Source of the DNA: an uncultured Clostridia bacterium
Lineage (GTDB): Bacteria; Bacillota; Clostridia; UBA1381
DNA length: 64,000 nucleotides
Assembly: GCA_910578235.1 (NCBI GenBank)
Contig: CAJTPP010000002.1
Span: 1 to 64,000, forward strand
Direction of reading: 5' to 3'
Both the position numbers and the translations under genes were made by a program. Of the stretch, positions 8,154 through 18,946 are shown one piece after another; positions within the stretch are counted from its first letter, which is position 1; each line of letters opens with the position of its first letter. The notes beneath the pieces were generated by a model, which saw nothing but the letters and a program-made list of their open reading frames with translations, ran no database searches and was not told the DNA's origin.

Positions 8154-11100
8154 ATGTGTAAAAAAATGAGTTACGTCAAAAAAAGAAAATGGCAAAAAAT
8201 AGCATCAGTTGTAATGACACTGTTTTGTTCTTTGAACATTATAGCTCCTGCCGCATATGCGTCAGGTCACAATGGGGAATATCCTATTGCAGAGCTTACC
8301 TTGGGTAATTCTTTCGGGATGAAAAACATCCAGCGGATAGGATGGGGCGATGTTGGAGATTACGGAACAAGGCTTGTGAGGGACGGCAGAGAGTGTCTAA
8401 AGCTCAATAAGGAGGGTTCAAAAACGCTTTTTGTCTACGTTGATGTAAATAATAAGATGCTTTATGAACCGAAAGATGCAAGGGTAGGCGTAGAAGTAGA
8501 CTATTTCGATGAGGGACATGGAAAATTTACAATAACCTACGACGGATTAACGGGGAATTTTACGGACGGCGAAATAGTACAGCTTGAAGATACGGGCGAA
8601 TGGAAAACACATACCTTTTATCTTTACGATGCTGAATTTGCAAACGGCTTTTGGGCTACCGGAGGAGCATGGGATTTCAGAGTCGGGGAATGGTCGGAGG
8701 TCATGGGAATGACAAACGAAGATGTTATTTTAGGAGGAATAAGAGTGAGTCAGGGATATTACGAACACGAGGTTAATGTTATTGCGTCAACCGAACATAC
8801 GGGTAATATATTTGATACCGCAGATGAAAAGGTATTTAATCTTAATATGGAAAACAACACAGCCGCACAGCAGGAAACACTTGTCGAATATACAGTGACG
8901 GATATTTACGGAAATGCTGTTGAAACGGGGGAACTTAAAAAATCCGTAAAGGGCAAAGAAAAAACGGACGAAAAGCTTACAATAAAAACATCAAAAAATG
9001 GTGTATATGTATTAAATTTGAAAGTTACAACAACAGGTCCGAATGAATTGCCCGTTACATATGAAGAACAGCAGGACTTTTCCGTGATGAACAAATTTAA
9101 AGAGGGTGAAAAGCTTAATGAAACTCTCGGAACATCAGGTCATACTTCGTGGGGGTATGATGTGGATAAATCAATGGAAGTTATTACTGCCGCAGGTATG
9201 GGAGCATGGCGTGACGAGTATGGCTGGGATACAGTTGAAAGAGCAAAGGGCGATTATAAGAAATCCGATATGCACGACAAAAATGTAAATGCCATGTATA
9301 ATGCAGGTGTATATCCGCTGTTTATAGCTTCTTATGGCAATCCCCTGTATGATGAATATCGGTCGGTACCTCAGACTGATGAGGGAATAAAAGCATACGC
9401 AAAATACGCGGGATTTCTTGCAGAGCAGTATAAAGGGAAAATTAAAGCCTTTGAGGTTTGGAATGAATATAATATTGCGCCGTTTAACCCGAAAATGTTG
9501 GATGCCGAGCATTACGTCAAGATGCTTAAAGCGTGTTATCAGGAAATAAAGAAAGTAGATTCCGATATTAAGGTGGTTGGCATTGCTTGTGCCGGAATAG
9601 ATAAGGAATTCATGAAAAATGTATTTGACGCGGGCGGCTATGAGTATATGGACGCGGTTTCGATACATCCGTATTATGTGTATAAGGAACAATGCTTTGA
9701 CGACCAAGAGTGGGCAAAATGGGTGCTTGAGGTTAAGGACTTAATGAAACAATATGGTGAGCCTAAAGAAATATGGCTTACGGAAATGGGCTGGCCCACA
9801 CATAAGACGGAAGAACGGACAGATATGCTTCAATATACAGATGAGCAGCAGGGAAAATATCAGACAAGAATGTATATGACTTGCCGCGCAAATGACTTTG
9901 GCGAAAGAATATTTATGTACGATTTTCAGGAAGACGGTGTTCAGGTTGGCAACCCTGAGCATCATTTCGGAATAGTACGCTCTGCCTATAATGTCCGAAC
10001 CCCTTTGGCGGCAAAGCCTGCGTTAATAGCGGTGGGAGCTATGAATAGACAGATAGGAAATTCCGATTATACGGACAGTGTTTATTTTAATGAAGATACT
10101 TCCGCGCACCGCTTTACGGACAGGGACAGCAATGAGCAAACCATTGCAATATGGAGCAGCCGTGAGGACAATGTTGCGCTTAATCTTGGAGCAACAGAGG
10201 TTACAGTGATTGACCTATACGGAAATGTTGTAGATACATTCAGAAGTCAAAACGGAATTTATCAATTTGATTTGAATGACGACCAATATTATATCAAGGG
10301 AAAGTTTACGGCTTTTTCAAAGGCGGATACTGATATTACAACGGAATATCCGCATGAAGTTGTTAAGGGAAATACTTTCAATATTAAAGTTGCAGATAAA
10401 CAGAAAAGGAATTTAAGAATAGATGTTAAATGTGATGACGCGTTTGCAATAGAGGAAAATAACGGTGTTGTAAACGACGAAGGTAAGGTGTCGCTAAAGG
10501 TTATGAAAGAGGACAGCGATTTGCATAATGTCTTTGTCAATCTTTATGATGGGGAACAGATTGTGTTAACTTCGAGATATACAATAAAAATAGGTTCTCA
10601 GATGAGCGGAGAATTTATGCTGGTAACAACCCAAACGACGCCAAGAAGACAGCGGCTTGTGAACCGTCTGAAAAATCAAACAGACAGTACGACTATTTCA
10701 GGAAGCTGTGAAATTATTGCTCCGGAGGAATTGGCAAGTGCGGCAAAGAAAACAAGATTTTTAAATGTACGTCCGGGCGATACGGTTAGTGTTCCTATAA
10801 ATTTACCTGAACAGCTTACAACACGAAGCTGGAATATTACAATGCGTTATGAGCTTGATGACGGTACGGTTTGGGAGGATTCGGGACATATTAACGAAAC
10901 AGTAGCGCAAAAAGCAGATAAAGCGCCTGATATTGACGGAGTTTTGACAAATTCAGAATGGAAAGGCACTTTGTTTGAAGCGAAAAGTAAGTCGGAGGCT
11001 ATTGATTTGAGCGGCGTTTGGGGCGGAGTAAAGGATATTAGTCTTACGGGACGAGCGATGTATGACAGCGAAAATCTTTATTTGGGACTTACAGTAAAAG

Positions 11101-11534
11101 ATAATGCCTTTGTGCAGGAAAAGACGGGCGCGGATATATGGAACGGAGATTGTGTGCAGCTCGCCATTGAAGATTTTTCAGAGGAAGAAAGAGATGCAAA
11201 CACTTCAAAGTTCACTGAGATAGGAATTGCACAGACAAAAAATGGTCCTACCATATGGAGATATAATTCATGCTATGACTTGCCGAGTGGTGAAATTAAA
11301 AATGCGGAAGCGAAAATAAAACGTGTAGGAGCGGACACTGTATATGAAATCAAAATTCCGTTTTCTGAGCTTTTCAAAGAGGGATATGTATTAGAAACCG
11401 ATAAAACTATGGGCTTTTCAATAGTAGTAAATGATGCTGATAACAAGGAACGAAAGGGGTGGATTGAATATAACAGCGGCGTCGGCAGAGATAAAAACTC
11501 AAAGCTGTTTGGTACTTTGAAGTTTGCGGGCTGA
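8154..11534 (+). CDS. Secreted GH39/PslG-like glycoside hydrolase with C-terminal CBM9
   Basis: A 1,126-residue secreted protein. A signal peptide (about residues 1-36, ending in AAYAS) is followed by beta-rich N-terminal domains (about 40-315), then a clan GH-A TIM barrel (about 318-640) resembling GH39/PslG enzymes. Predicted acid/base is Glu438 in EVWNEYN and predicted nucleophile is Glu544 in WLTEMGWP. The last ~200 residues (from about 922, APDIDGVLTNSEW, DSENLYLGLTVKDN) match the CBM9 carbohydrate-binding pattern. GGAGG lies 12 bases before the ATG; an internal ATG five codons later is also possible. It heads the rightward saccharide block and has a shorter paralogue at 15679. Retaining hydrolysis is expected; the substrate is unknown. 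Confidence 0.8.
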   Translation: MCKKMSYVKKRKWQKIASVVMTLFCSLNIIAPAAYASGHNGEYPIAELTLGNSFGMKNIQRIGWGDVGDYGTRLVRDGRECLKLNKEGSKTLFVYVDVNNKMLYEPKDARVGVEVDYFDEGHGKFTITYDGLTGNFTDGEIVQLEDTGEWKTHTFYLYDAEFANGFWATGGAWDFRVGEWSEVMGMTNEDVILGGIRVSQGYYEHEVNVIASTEHTGNIFDTADEKVFNLNMENNTAAQQETLVEYTVTDIYGNAVETGELKKSVKGKEKTDEKLTIKTSKNGVYVLNLKVTTTGPNELPVTYEEQQDFSVMNKFKEGEKLNETLGTSGHTSWGYDVDKSMEVITAAGMGAWRDEYGWDTVERAKGDYKKSDMHDKNVNAMYNAGVYPLFIASYGNPLYDEYRSVPQTDEGIKAYAKYAGFLAEQYKGKIKAFEVWNEYNIAPFNPKMLDAEHYVKMLKACYQEIKKVDSDIKVVGIACAGIDKEFMKNVFDAGGYEYMDAVSIHPYYVYKEQCFDDQEWAKWVLEVKDLMKQYGEPKEIWLTEMGWPTHKTEERTDMLQYTDEQQGKYQTRMYMTCRANDFGERIFMYDFQEDGVQVGNPEHHFGIVRSAYNVRTPLAAKPALIAVGAMNRQIGNSDYTDSVYFNEDTSAHRFTDRDSNEQTIAIWSSREDNVALNLGATEVTVIDLYGNVVDTFRSQNGIYQFDLNDDQYYIKGKFTAFSKADTDITTEYPHEVVKGNTFNIKVADKQKRNLRIDVKCDDAFAIEENNGVVNDEGKVSLKVMKEDSDLHNVFVNLYDGEQIVLTSRYTIKIGSQMSGEFMLVTTQTTPRRQRLVNRLKNQTDSTTISGSCEIIAPEELASAAKKTRFLNVRPGDTVSVPINLPEQLTTRSWNITMRYELDDGTVWEDSGHINETVAQKADKAPDIDGVLTNSEWKGTLFEAKSKSEAIDLSGVWGGVKDISLTGRAMYDSENLYLGLTVKDNAFVQEKTGADIWNGDCVQLAIEDFSEEERDANTSKFTEIGIAQTKNGPTIWRYNSCYDLPSGEIKNAEAKIKRVGADTVYEIKIPFSELFKEGYVLETDKTMGFSIVVNDADNKERKGWIEYNSGVGRDKNSKLFGTLKFAG

Positions 11535-11585
11535 CACATATAAAATAGAAGCAAATAAGTAATTGTAAAAGAAAGGAAGAAAAAA

Positions 11586-14500
11586 ATGAAGAAAATCAGT
11601 TTATTTTTAACATTAACAATGCTATGTTCAATGCTGGTAATGCCAATACACAGCAGTGCGGCGGGGAAAATTTTTGAAGAAGATTTTGACAGCTATGAAT
11701 CCGTTTCAGATATACCGATAGGCACAGGTGTATGGGAATGGGGTGATAACCCTTCTTCGGAAAAATCGGAGATAGTTACAGAAGAGGGTGGAAATAAAGT
11801 ATTTGCACTGAAATTAACTTCTGATACCAATTCTATTTGGTTAGACCGCAGATTATCCAGCAGCAGTAATGAAATATTAAAAATAAAAATGAGCGTAAAA
11901 ACGGATACAACAGCGCTTAGAATCCCATTGAGCGTTTATGGTGCCGGCGGTGATTTTATGTTTGCTATTTTCCTTGACGGAAAAATTAAAACGCTTAACG
12001 GAGAGCAAACAGAATTTGCAAGCTATGAGGCAAACAAATGGTATGACATTGAAACAGATTTTAATTTTGAAACAAAAACTTATGATATAACTGTTATTGA
12101 TGAAGCAGGAACGAAATCTGTAACTGAGAATGTGCCTTTTGGAAATGCGGGCATGAGCAATATAGACCGTATAAGGCTACAATGTTGGGATAACTTAAAC
12201 GGAAATGTATTCTTTGACGATTTTTCAGCGGAAAGCTATGTAAAAGAAAGCGAAGTAATACCCGCAGGCGCGATAAGCGATAATTTTAACAGCTATAATT
12301 CGGTTTCGGATATGTCTGCTTGGAATTTCAGCGGCGCACAGAATAAGGCAGAGGTAGTAACGGAGGAAAGCAATAAAGCACTTGCGCTGCATTTGGACGC
12401 AGCAACAGACAGTATTTGGGCAATCCGTCCGTTTACACAGATAAATACGGGTAATGTTAAAATCAAAACATCTGTTAAAACCGATAACACAGGACTTACA
12501 GTACCGCTTGGAATACACTGCGACAGCGACCCTTGGTTTGTATATGCTATGTTTACAAACGGGGTAATCAAAACAGAGGACGGCACTGAATTTGCAACGT
12601 ATGGAGCGAATCAATGGTATAAGGTTGAAGCTGATTTTAACCTTTCGGAAAAGACCTACAATGTTACTATAACAGGTCCTGACGGCGTAGAACAAGAAAC
12701 AAGAGATGTTCCTTTCAGAAATCAGGATTTATCCGCTATCAGCTCGGTATGGCTGCAATGCTGGTCAAGGATTGAAGCAAATGCGTATTTTGATGATTTC
12801 TATGTAGAACAGTATTATAAAGCGCCGACATTGCCGACTTCTAAAGTTAAGGTATATGACAATAATAATGAAGTTGTGGAAAATTGGAATAGTATTCCTT
12901 CCAACATCTCATCAATAGCGCTTGATTTCGGTACACCGATGAAATCATCATCATTTAATACAGATACCGTCAAGCTGACAAATACCGCTAATAATGAAAA
13001 TGTTTCCTACACGGGAACATTAGACGGAAGTGTATATACTATTGTTCCGAGCGGTCTTGCGGCTAACACTACATATAATCTTGTAATCAGCAAGGATATA
13101 GAAAATATTTCAGGAACAAAAATGGCAGAGGATGTAACGGTTATCTTGCAAACGAGTGAAACAGTTATTGACCCGCCAGCTTCACCTGAACCTGAAACGT
13201 CAGTTCTTGTTGATGAAAAATTTGACAATTATTCATCGGTAAGCGAACTGACAAATGAGAATAGATGGTATTGGGGACAGAATGATTCGCAGAGCAAATC
13301 AGAAATAAAAACTGATGGTGAGAATAAGGTATTTGCACTTAATTTGGACTCAAGCACAGATAACATCTCATTACTGCGTGATTTTGACGAGGTTACCGAC
13401 AAATACTTAAAAGTGTCGGTTGATGTAAAGTCAAGCGACACAGAGCTTACAGTACCAATAAGCATAAATGATTCCAATATATTTTTAATGTTCGACCATG
13501 CAAAAATTAAGGCAAACGATACAGAGATAATGTCGTATGAAGCAAACAAATGGTACAACATTACAGCGTATTTTGATATTGCCGCAAAGACATATGACAT
13601 TGTTATAACAGACGAAAACGGACAGAAAAATATATTAAAAAATGCTACTACAAGTCAGACAAAAATTGCAAATGTAAAAATGCAGTGCTGGGCAATGAGA
13701 AATGCAACGGCTTCATTTGACAATTTATATGTTGAGAAATTGGACGAAAAGCCTGTAATTGAAGATACTCCCACACCATCAGCAAAATTGATTGAAGATG
13801 ATTTTGAAGCGTACAATACAGTTAATGATATGAGTTCATATGGCTGGGGAGAAAATGATTCAAAGGCTAAAGCTGAAATAACAACAGAAAACAATAATAA
13901 AGTATTTGCGCTGAAATTAGATGAAAATACGGACAGCATATGGTCTTACAGAGGAATGAACAAGGTCAGTGATAAGTGCCTGAAAGTGTCGGTTGATGTA
14001 AAATCAAGCGATGCAGGACTTACTGTTCCGTTAGGAGTAACAACTGTGGGCGGCGATTTGCGCTATGTTATGATGAACGGCGGAAATATTGAAGTTGAAA
14101 ACGGTCCGCAGATAATGGCATATGAAGCGGGTAAATGGTATAACATTACCGCATACTTTGATTTTACAACAAAGACTTATGATATTGTTGTTACAGATGA
14201 AAATGACAAAATACATGTTTCTAAGGATATTGCATTTAACTTGTCGGGAATAGATACATTAAGATTACAGTGCTGGTCAAAGAAAAATGCCACAGCATAT
14301 TTTGATAATTTATTAGTAGAACAGCTTGATAAAAAGCCCGTTATAGATGACGGTCCGGATATTCCCGATGGTATTGATATAACAGATGATTTTGAAAGTT
14401 ACAATACTGTTAACGATATGGGTGTATATGGAATTACAGGTAAGGAGTTAAGCAGTGTTGTAAAAGAAGATGAAAATACATTCTTCCGTCTTGGTTTAAA

Positions 14501-15614
14501 CAGTGAAACAGACAGTATATGGGCAGACAGAAGCTTTGTAAAGGTTGACGAGGGCATTTTAAATGTTAAGACGAGTTTTAAATCATCAGACCCGACATTG
14601 TCAGTGCCGCTTAGTGTATGGAGTTCAAATGATAAAACTTTCTTCTATATTTTAGTTACCGAAGGTAAGATTTATGCCGGCGACCATGCAGAACAGCTTG
14701 CTCCTCTTAAAGTGAATACATGGTATGACGTTGACGCGGTATTTAATTTAAATACCAAAACATATACGGTAAGCCTTTCAGACGGAACAGATACTATAAA
14801 AAGCGGTAATCTCATATTCGGAAATACAGACATGAGCGATATTAACTTTGTGAGAATGCAATGCTGGAGTAAGGTAAATGCAAATGCTGATTTTGACAAT
14901 TTGAGTATTAAATCATCTATGGCTGTACCTGAAATTACTGAAAACAGTGTTACATTCTATAACGCAAACGGCGACGCAGCGAATGAACTGACAAATGTTT
15001 CTACGGGAACATCTAAGATTGTAATTGATTTTAAGACATATATGGATGCAGACAGTCTTGACGGCATTAAGCTGATAAATAAAAAGACAAATACAGAGGT
15101 AGCTGTTACCGCTCAGAAGACGCAGAAAACATATGAAATGGTGCTGAATAAGCTGTTGGAAGGTAACACGACATATGCGCTTGTTATTCCGGGAACAGTT
15201 AAAAACCTTGATGACATTACACTTGGTGAAGATAAGACAGTAACATTTGTTACAGAAAATACCGCAGGCGGTTTATCTGTTAAAATAGCAAATATATCAA
15301 ACGGCGATGAGGAAGTATCGACATTGGCTGATTTAGCAGCGGCAGGTGATAAAGCAACGATTAGCCTGAATTATCAGAATGGCACAGGAACGCAGAGCGA
15401 TACAAATATATGCGTAATAACAAGCTATTACAGCGGTGAAAGACTTGTAAAAACAAGCGTTATGAATAAAACAGTAAGCAAAGACACAGTAAATACAGTT
15501 CTTAAATATGATATGCCTGTCGAAAGCAAAGACGGAGTGGATTGCATAAAGGTATTTGTTTGGGATACTGTAAACAATATGAAACCATATTGTAAGAATG
15601 CTGTTTTTAAATAA
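11586..15614 (+). CDS. Secreted multi-module protein with five repeats (carbohydrate-binding or adhesin-like)
   Basis: A 1,342-residue exported protein: signal peptide about residues 1-26 (ending HSSAAG), then five repeats of ~180 residues, each opening with a DDF(D/E)SYN-V-DM motif and closing with YFD(D/N)-VE. Repeats start near residues 30, 230, 541, 735 and 930. The lectin-like beta-sandwich look (W...DR, NKWYDI, LQCWS) suggests concanavalin/LamG-type sugar-binding modules. Big_5-like Ig domains lie at about 418-527 and 1120-1235, and a ~105-residue C-terminal domain ends the protein. No catalytic motif or anchor is visible. AAAGGAAG precedes the ATG. Context suggests it holds polysaccharide at the cell surface. 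Confidence 0.7.
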   Translation: MKKISLFLTLTMLCSMLVMPIHSSAAGKIFEEDFDSYESVSDIPIGTGVWEWGDNPSSEKSEIVTEEGGNKVFALKLTSDTNSIWLDRRLSSSSNEILKIKMSVKTDTTALRIPLSVYGAGGDFMFAIFLDGKIKTLNGEQTEFASYEANKWYDIETDFNFETKTYDITVIDEAGTKSVTENVPFGNAGMSNIDRIRLQCWDNLNGNVFFDDFSAESYVKESEVIPAGAISDNFNSYNSVSDMSAWNFSGAQNKAEVVTEESNKALALHLDAATDSIWAIRPFTQINTGNVKIKTSVKTDNTGLTVPLGIHCDSDPWFVYAMFTNGVIKTEDGTEFATYGANQWYKVEADFNLSEKTYNVTITGPDGVEQETRDVPFRNQDLSAISSVWLQCWSRIEANAYFDDFYVEQYYKAPTLPTSKVKVYDNNNEVVENWNSIPSNISSIALDFGTPMKSSSFNTDTVKLTNTANNENVSYTGTLDGSVYTIVPSGLAANTTYNLVISKDIENISGTKMAEDVTVILQTSETVIDPPASPEPETSVLVDEKFDNYSSVSELTNENRWYWGQNDSQSKSEIKTDGENKVFALNLDSSTDNISLLRDFDEVTDKYLKVSVDVKSSDTELTVPISINDSNIFLMFDHAKIKANDTEIMSYEANKWYNITAYFDIAAKTYDIVITDENGQKNILKNATTSQTKIANVKMQCWAMRNATASFDNLYVEKLDEKPVIEDTPTPSAKLIEDDFEAYNTVNDMSSYGWGENDSKAKAEITTENNNKVFALKLDENTDSIWSYRGMNKVSDKCLKVSVDVKSSDAGLTVPLGVTTVGGDLRYVMMNGGNIEVENGPQIMAYEAGKWYNITAYFDFTTKTYDIVVTDENDKIHVSKDIAFNLSGIDTLRLQCWSKKNATAYFDNLLVEQLDKKPVIDDGPDIPDGIDITDDFESYNTVNDMGVYGITGKELSSVVKEDENTFFRLGLNSETDSIWADRSFVKVDEGILNVKTSFKSSDPTLSVPLSVWSSNDKTFFYILVTEGKIYAGDHAEQLAPLKVNTWYDVDAVFNLNTKTYTVSLSDGTDTIKSGNLIFGNTDMSDINFVRMQCWSKVNANADFDNLSIKSSMAVPEITENSVTFYNANGDAANELTNVSTGTSKIVIDFKTYMDADSLDGIKLINKKTNTEVAVTAQKTQKTYEMVLNKLLEGNTTYALVIPGTVKNLDDITLGEDKTVTFVTENTAGGLSVKIANISNGDEEVSTLADLAAAGDKATISLNYQNGTGTQSDTNICVITSYYSGERLVKTSVMNKTVSKDTVNTVLKYDMPVESKDGVDCIKVFVWDTVNNMKPYCKNAVFK

Positions 15615-15623
15615 TTAAACTAT

Positions 15624-15652
15624 GCAGTCCCGCAGTTTTCCTGCGGGGCTGC
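15624..15652 (+). terminator. Strong intergenic hairpin
   Basis: A 12-bp stem, GCAGTCCCGCAG against CTGCGGGGCTGC with one T-G pair, around a TTTTC loop, eight bases after the preceding stop. No T tract follows, so it may be an mRNA stability or partial-termination element rather than a full terminator. Confidence 0.5.
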
Positions 15653-15678
15653 GTATAACAGAAATGGTAGGAGTTGCT

Positions 15679-17280
15679 ATGAGAAATTTAAAACGATGGT
15701 TCTTTGGACTTTGCATTATGGCGTTGCTTTTGCCTACGGCAGTATCAGCATTCAATATAGAAAAGGTTATCGGAATTGACGTTAACAGTGAAACCTTCTG
15801 CAATGCTTTTATAAAATCCGATGATAAGGTTTTTTATTCGGATATATACAATAAGACATCAAAAAGCAAGAGCTTAGAGCTTGAGGAAAAGGTTACAGAC
15901 CATACGGGAGCAATAGTGTGGTCAGACAATAAAGCAATTAAAATCAATGCGAAATCAAGAATATTGGAAGCAGTCGTACCCGAAGTTAATAATAATGGAC
16001 TATATACATTAGAAATGACGCTGAAACAAAACGGCACTGTATGCGACGTGTTTAACGGTGAGTTTACCGTAACAGAAGGCAAACGGACAACAGATGATGT
16101 GGGAGTATGCACACATTTACATCTTTACGGAGATAAAGAAAATGTCAGTCTGTTAAAAAATCTTGGGCTTACCATGATTCGAGATGAAGCTATGTGGGAT
16201 TTTGTTGAAAATTCAAGAGGACAATATAGAATTCCGGACAGAGTCCAAAGCTATGTAGAATATGCCAATAAGAAAAATCTTGACATCTTAATGCCGCTTA
16301 CATACGGAAATCATCTGTATATGTCAAATACAAGCCAAATGCCATATACAGATGAACAAATCAATGCTTATGTAAATTACTGCAAATTTGTAGTTTCGCA
16401 TTTTAGAAACGAAGTAAAATACTTTGAAATTTGGAATGAACCTAATATTGCTGCTTTCAATCCCGAAAACCGAACAGCGGCAGATTATACGAAATTATTA
16501 AAAGCTGCTTATGAGGGAATAAAATCAGTTAATCCAAATGCTGTTGTAATAGGCGGTGTGTGCGCTACTCCCGATAATGTCCACGAATATTATGAGAGCT
16601 TGAATAATGCAGGAGCATATAGCTATATGGACGCAATAAGCATACACCCATACTCATGTTTTGGAACAAACCCGATAGATGAAGGAAACAGGGAGTTTGA
16701 ATGGGTTGTTAACATGCTTGAGAAGTATAATAAACCCATTTGGGTTTCAGAAGTGGGATATTACAGTTCACCTAAATTCAGTGAAGAAGAACAGGCGGCA
16801 TACGAAGCAAGAACAGCCGTATTGTATAAGGCTAACGGTAAAATAGATAAGGTATTCTTCTATGATTTACAAGACGACGGCAGTGACGCATCAAATGCAG
16901 AACACAATTTTGGTATGATTACCTCCGATTTAAGAGCAAAACCTAATTTTGCTTCGGTTGCGGCGGCAGTGCATTTCACAGGTAATGCCGAAATCAAAGA
17001 AACAAAGCGGGCAAATGAATACAGCCTGTTTAAATTCCGAAATGAAACTGAGAATGAAGATGTTTATGCCGTATGGACAAAGGGCGGAAGAAATCTGAAC
17101 GTCAAAATAATATACGGTAATGAGTTTGGAGTCGAATTATCAGAAAATAATCTGAATATAACATTGCCCCAAGCAGATAAACGCCTGTATTATGCGGATT
17201 GCTTCGGAAAAGAAACCCAAGTGCAAAACGGATATACTTTTACACTTGATTATAAACCGGCATATATTATTTGCCGATAA
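15679..17280 (+). CDS. Secreted GH39/PslG-like glycoside hydrolase
   Basis: A 533-residue exported enzyme. The frame is open from 15622, but the ATG at 15679 (MRNLKRWFFGL) has AGGAG six bases upstream and starts a clear signal peptide ending in AVSAF. A small beta domain (about residues 30-130) precedes a GH-A TIM barrel (about 140-440): GVCTHLHLYGDKENVSLLKNLG, acid/base Glu254 in EIWNEPN, nucleophile Glu358 in WVSEVGYY, then FFYDLQDDG. A short C-terminal beta domain follows. It shares the barrel motifs of the 1,126-residue protein upstream but has no CBM9. PslG-like enzymes cut exopolysaccharides internally; the substrate here is unknown. Confidence 0.8.
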   Translation: MRNLKRWFFGLCIMALLLPTAVSAFNIEKVIGIDVNSETFCNAFIKSDDKVFYSDIYNKTSKSKSLELEEKVTDHTGAIVWSDNKAIKINAKSRILEAVVPEVNNNGLYTLEMTLKQNGTVCDVFNGEFTVTEGKRTTDDVGVCTHLHLYGDKENVSLLKNLGLTMIRDEAMWDFVENSRGQYRIPDRVQSYVEYANKKNLDILMPLTYGNHLYMSNTSQMPYTDEQINAYVNYCKFVVSHFRNEVKYFEIWNEPNIAAFNPENRTAADYTKLLKAAYEGIKSVNPNAVVIGGVCATPDNVHEYYESLNNAGAYSYMDAISIHPYSCFGTNPIDEGNREFEWVVNMLEKYNKPIWVSEVGYYSSPKFSEEEQAAYEARTAVLYKANGKIDKVFFYDLQDDGSDASNAEHNFGMITSDLRAKPNFASVAAAVHFTGNAEIKETKRANEYSLFKFRNETENEDVYAVWTKGGRNLNVKIIYGNEFGVELSENNLNITLPQADKRLYYADCFGKETQVQNGYTFTLDYKPAYIICR

Positions 17281-17308
17281 GCTAATTAAAACGGAGAGGA
17301 GATTTTTA

Positions 17309-18946
17309 ATGAGGAAGTATAGATTTACAGCCTGTTTAATAGCCGCTTTGCTTTCAACAAGTACGGTTTTTGCTGATTTTAATTACAGTGCAGATTATAG
17401 TGATGAACGGGTTGTAATAAGTGGTGTAACAAGCACTGAAACAGAAGAGGTTTCTGTTCAGGTTTATAAGTCTGATGACGGAAATATATCTGACAGCAAT
17501 TCTATACTGTTTAATGACCAATGCACATCAGACGGAGGAAAATATGAATTTCCTTTTCGTTATGACGGCGCTGAAAACGGCATATATGAAATCAATGTGC
17601 GTGAGTCAGGCACAGATAAAATATATACTAAAAAGGTTAAACTTGTTCCCAAACAGGAATATATCACAGCCATATCAGAGCTTAATAATGCGGCGCAAAC
17701 ATCTGAACAGGCATTTATAGATGCGTTTAATACCTACGGAAATATATTTGACATTGATGAGGAATTAAAAAAGGGTAAGTCTTTTCAGGATTCTGTGAAA
17801 AAACTTGCCGCAGGCGTTAAAACCAATCAGATGAACGCTCAAAATAATCAAATGAACGATAAGGTTGTTAATACATATGTTGTTTTAAATGCTGTTAAAC
17901 AGTCGGAAATAAAGAACGTAACCGGATATTTAGACTATTTGCAGCAGGATGACGCTTTTATTGACGATTTATCGAAAATATGTACATCAGATGCAAAAGC
18001 CGAATATTTAACGTCAAAATTAAAAAATGTTGCAGTCTTTGGTATAGACGGCGCTGACAAATCATTGCGCGAAGCTTTGATTTTGACAGCCGCGCGACAC
18101 AGTAATGTTGGGGCATTAAAAGCTTTGGTGGAAAAATACGGCGCAGATGTAGGTATGCAGCTATCATCAATAAAATCTTACGCATACAGTTCTGTCAGCG
18201 GAAAAGATTATGACAGCGCGGCAGACCTAAATATAGCGTTGAAAGATGCAAAAAGCCCTGAAGGCGAAAATGGCGGCTCCGGCGGAGGCGGAGGTTCGGG
18301 AAGTTCAGGAAACAAATCGAACAGTACGGGAAGCACAGGAGTGACATTCCCCGGAACAGGCAAAGCAGAGGTTCCTGAAATCAACGCAAGATTTATAGAC
18401 CTAAATACTGTGGAATGGGCATATGAAGCAATTATGGCTCTTGCAGATAACGGAATTGTAAACGGAAAAACAGACAATGAATTTTATCCAAATGATAAAG
18501 TAACGCGTGAGGAATTTGCAAAGCTTCTTGTATGTATGGCAAAGCTTGAAAACAGCGCATATTCAAGCGACCACTTTACAGATGTAGGCGCAGATGCGTG
18601 GTATTCAAGATATGTAAACATTGCGTATGAAAACGGTATATGTAACGGAATAGGCAATGGAAACTTTGGAGTTGGAAACGAAATTACGCGTCAGGATATG
18701 GCTGTTATGGTACATAATCTTTTGAAATCAGGTAATGAAGCTATGAATCCGCTGCACACGGAATTTGCTGATGATGAAGATATTTCCGACTATGCAAAGC
18801 CTGCGGTGTCATCTCTTTCAGCAATGGGAGTCATAAACGGCGTAGGTGATAATATGTTTGCGCCGAAGGATAACGCAACGCGCGCACAGGCTGCTGTAAT
18901 TATTTACGCGGCTTATAAAAGAATGAATGGGGTGATTTCGCAGTGA
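17309..18946 (+). CDS. Secreted protein with three C-terminal SLH domains
   Basis: A 545-residue protein starting at the ATG at 17309 (MRKYRFTACL), preceded by GGAGAGGAG; the frame is open further upstream only within the previous gene. Signal peptide to about residue 22 (TVFAD), an N-terminal beta domain, a helical middle (about 110-310), a Gly/Ser-rich linker (about 320-350), then three S-layer-homology domains (about 357-545: DLNTVEWAYEAI, FTDVGADAWYSRYV, DISDYAKPAVSSL). SLH domains bind pyruvylated cell-wall polymers, so the protein is probably wall-anchored. Its stop overlaps the next start (GTGA), implying translational coupling with another SLH protein. Confidence 0.85.
   Translation: MRKYRFTACLIAALLSTSTVFADFNYSADYSDERVVISGVTSTETEEVSVQVYKSDDGNISDSNSILFNDQCTSDGGKYEFPFRYDGAENGIYEINVRESGTDKIYTKKVKLVPKQEYITAISELNNAAQTSEQAFIDAFNTYGNIFDIDEELKKGKSFQDSVKKLAAGVKTNQMNAQNNQMNDKVVNTYVVLNAVKQSEIKNVTGYLDYLQQDDAFIDDLSKICTSDAKAEYLTSKLKNVAVFGIDGADKSLREALILTAARHSNVGALKALVEKYGADVGMQLSSIKSYAYSSVSGKDYDSAADLNIALKDAKSPEGENGGSGGGGGSGSSGNKSNSTGSTGVTFPGTGKAEVPEINARFIDLNTVEWAYEAIMALADNGIVNGKTDNEFYPNDKVTREEFAKLLVCMAKLENSAYSSDHFTDVGADAWYSRYVNIAYENGICNGIGNGNFGVGNEITRQDMAVMVHNLLKSGNEAMNPLHTEFADDEDISDYAKPAVSSLSAMGVINGVGDNMFAPKDNATRAQAAVIIYAAYKRMNGVISQ

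Noticed and set aside
9171..9707. 178-residue antisense open frame within the first GH39-like gene
   Set aside because: Shadow of a clear coding sequence; no protein features of its own.
12225..12695. 156-residue antisense open frame in the five-repeat protein
   Set aside because: Similar antisense frames recur opposite other repeats of the gene, as expected from repeated sense codons.
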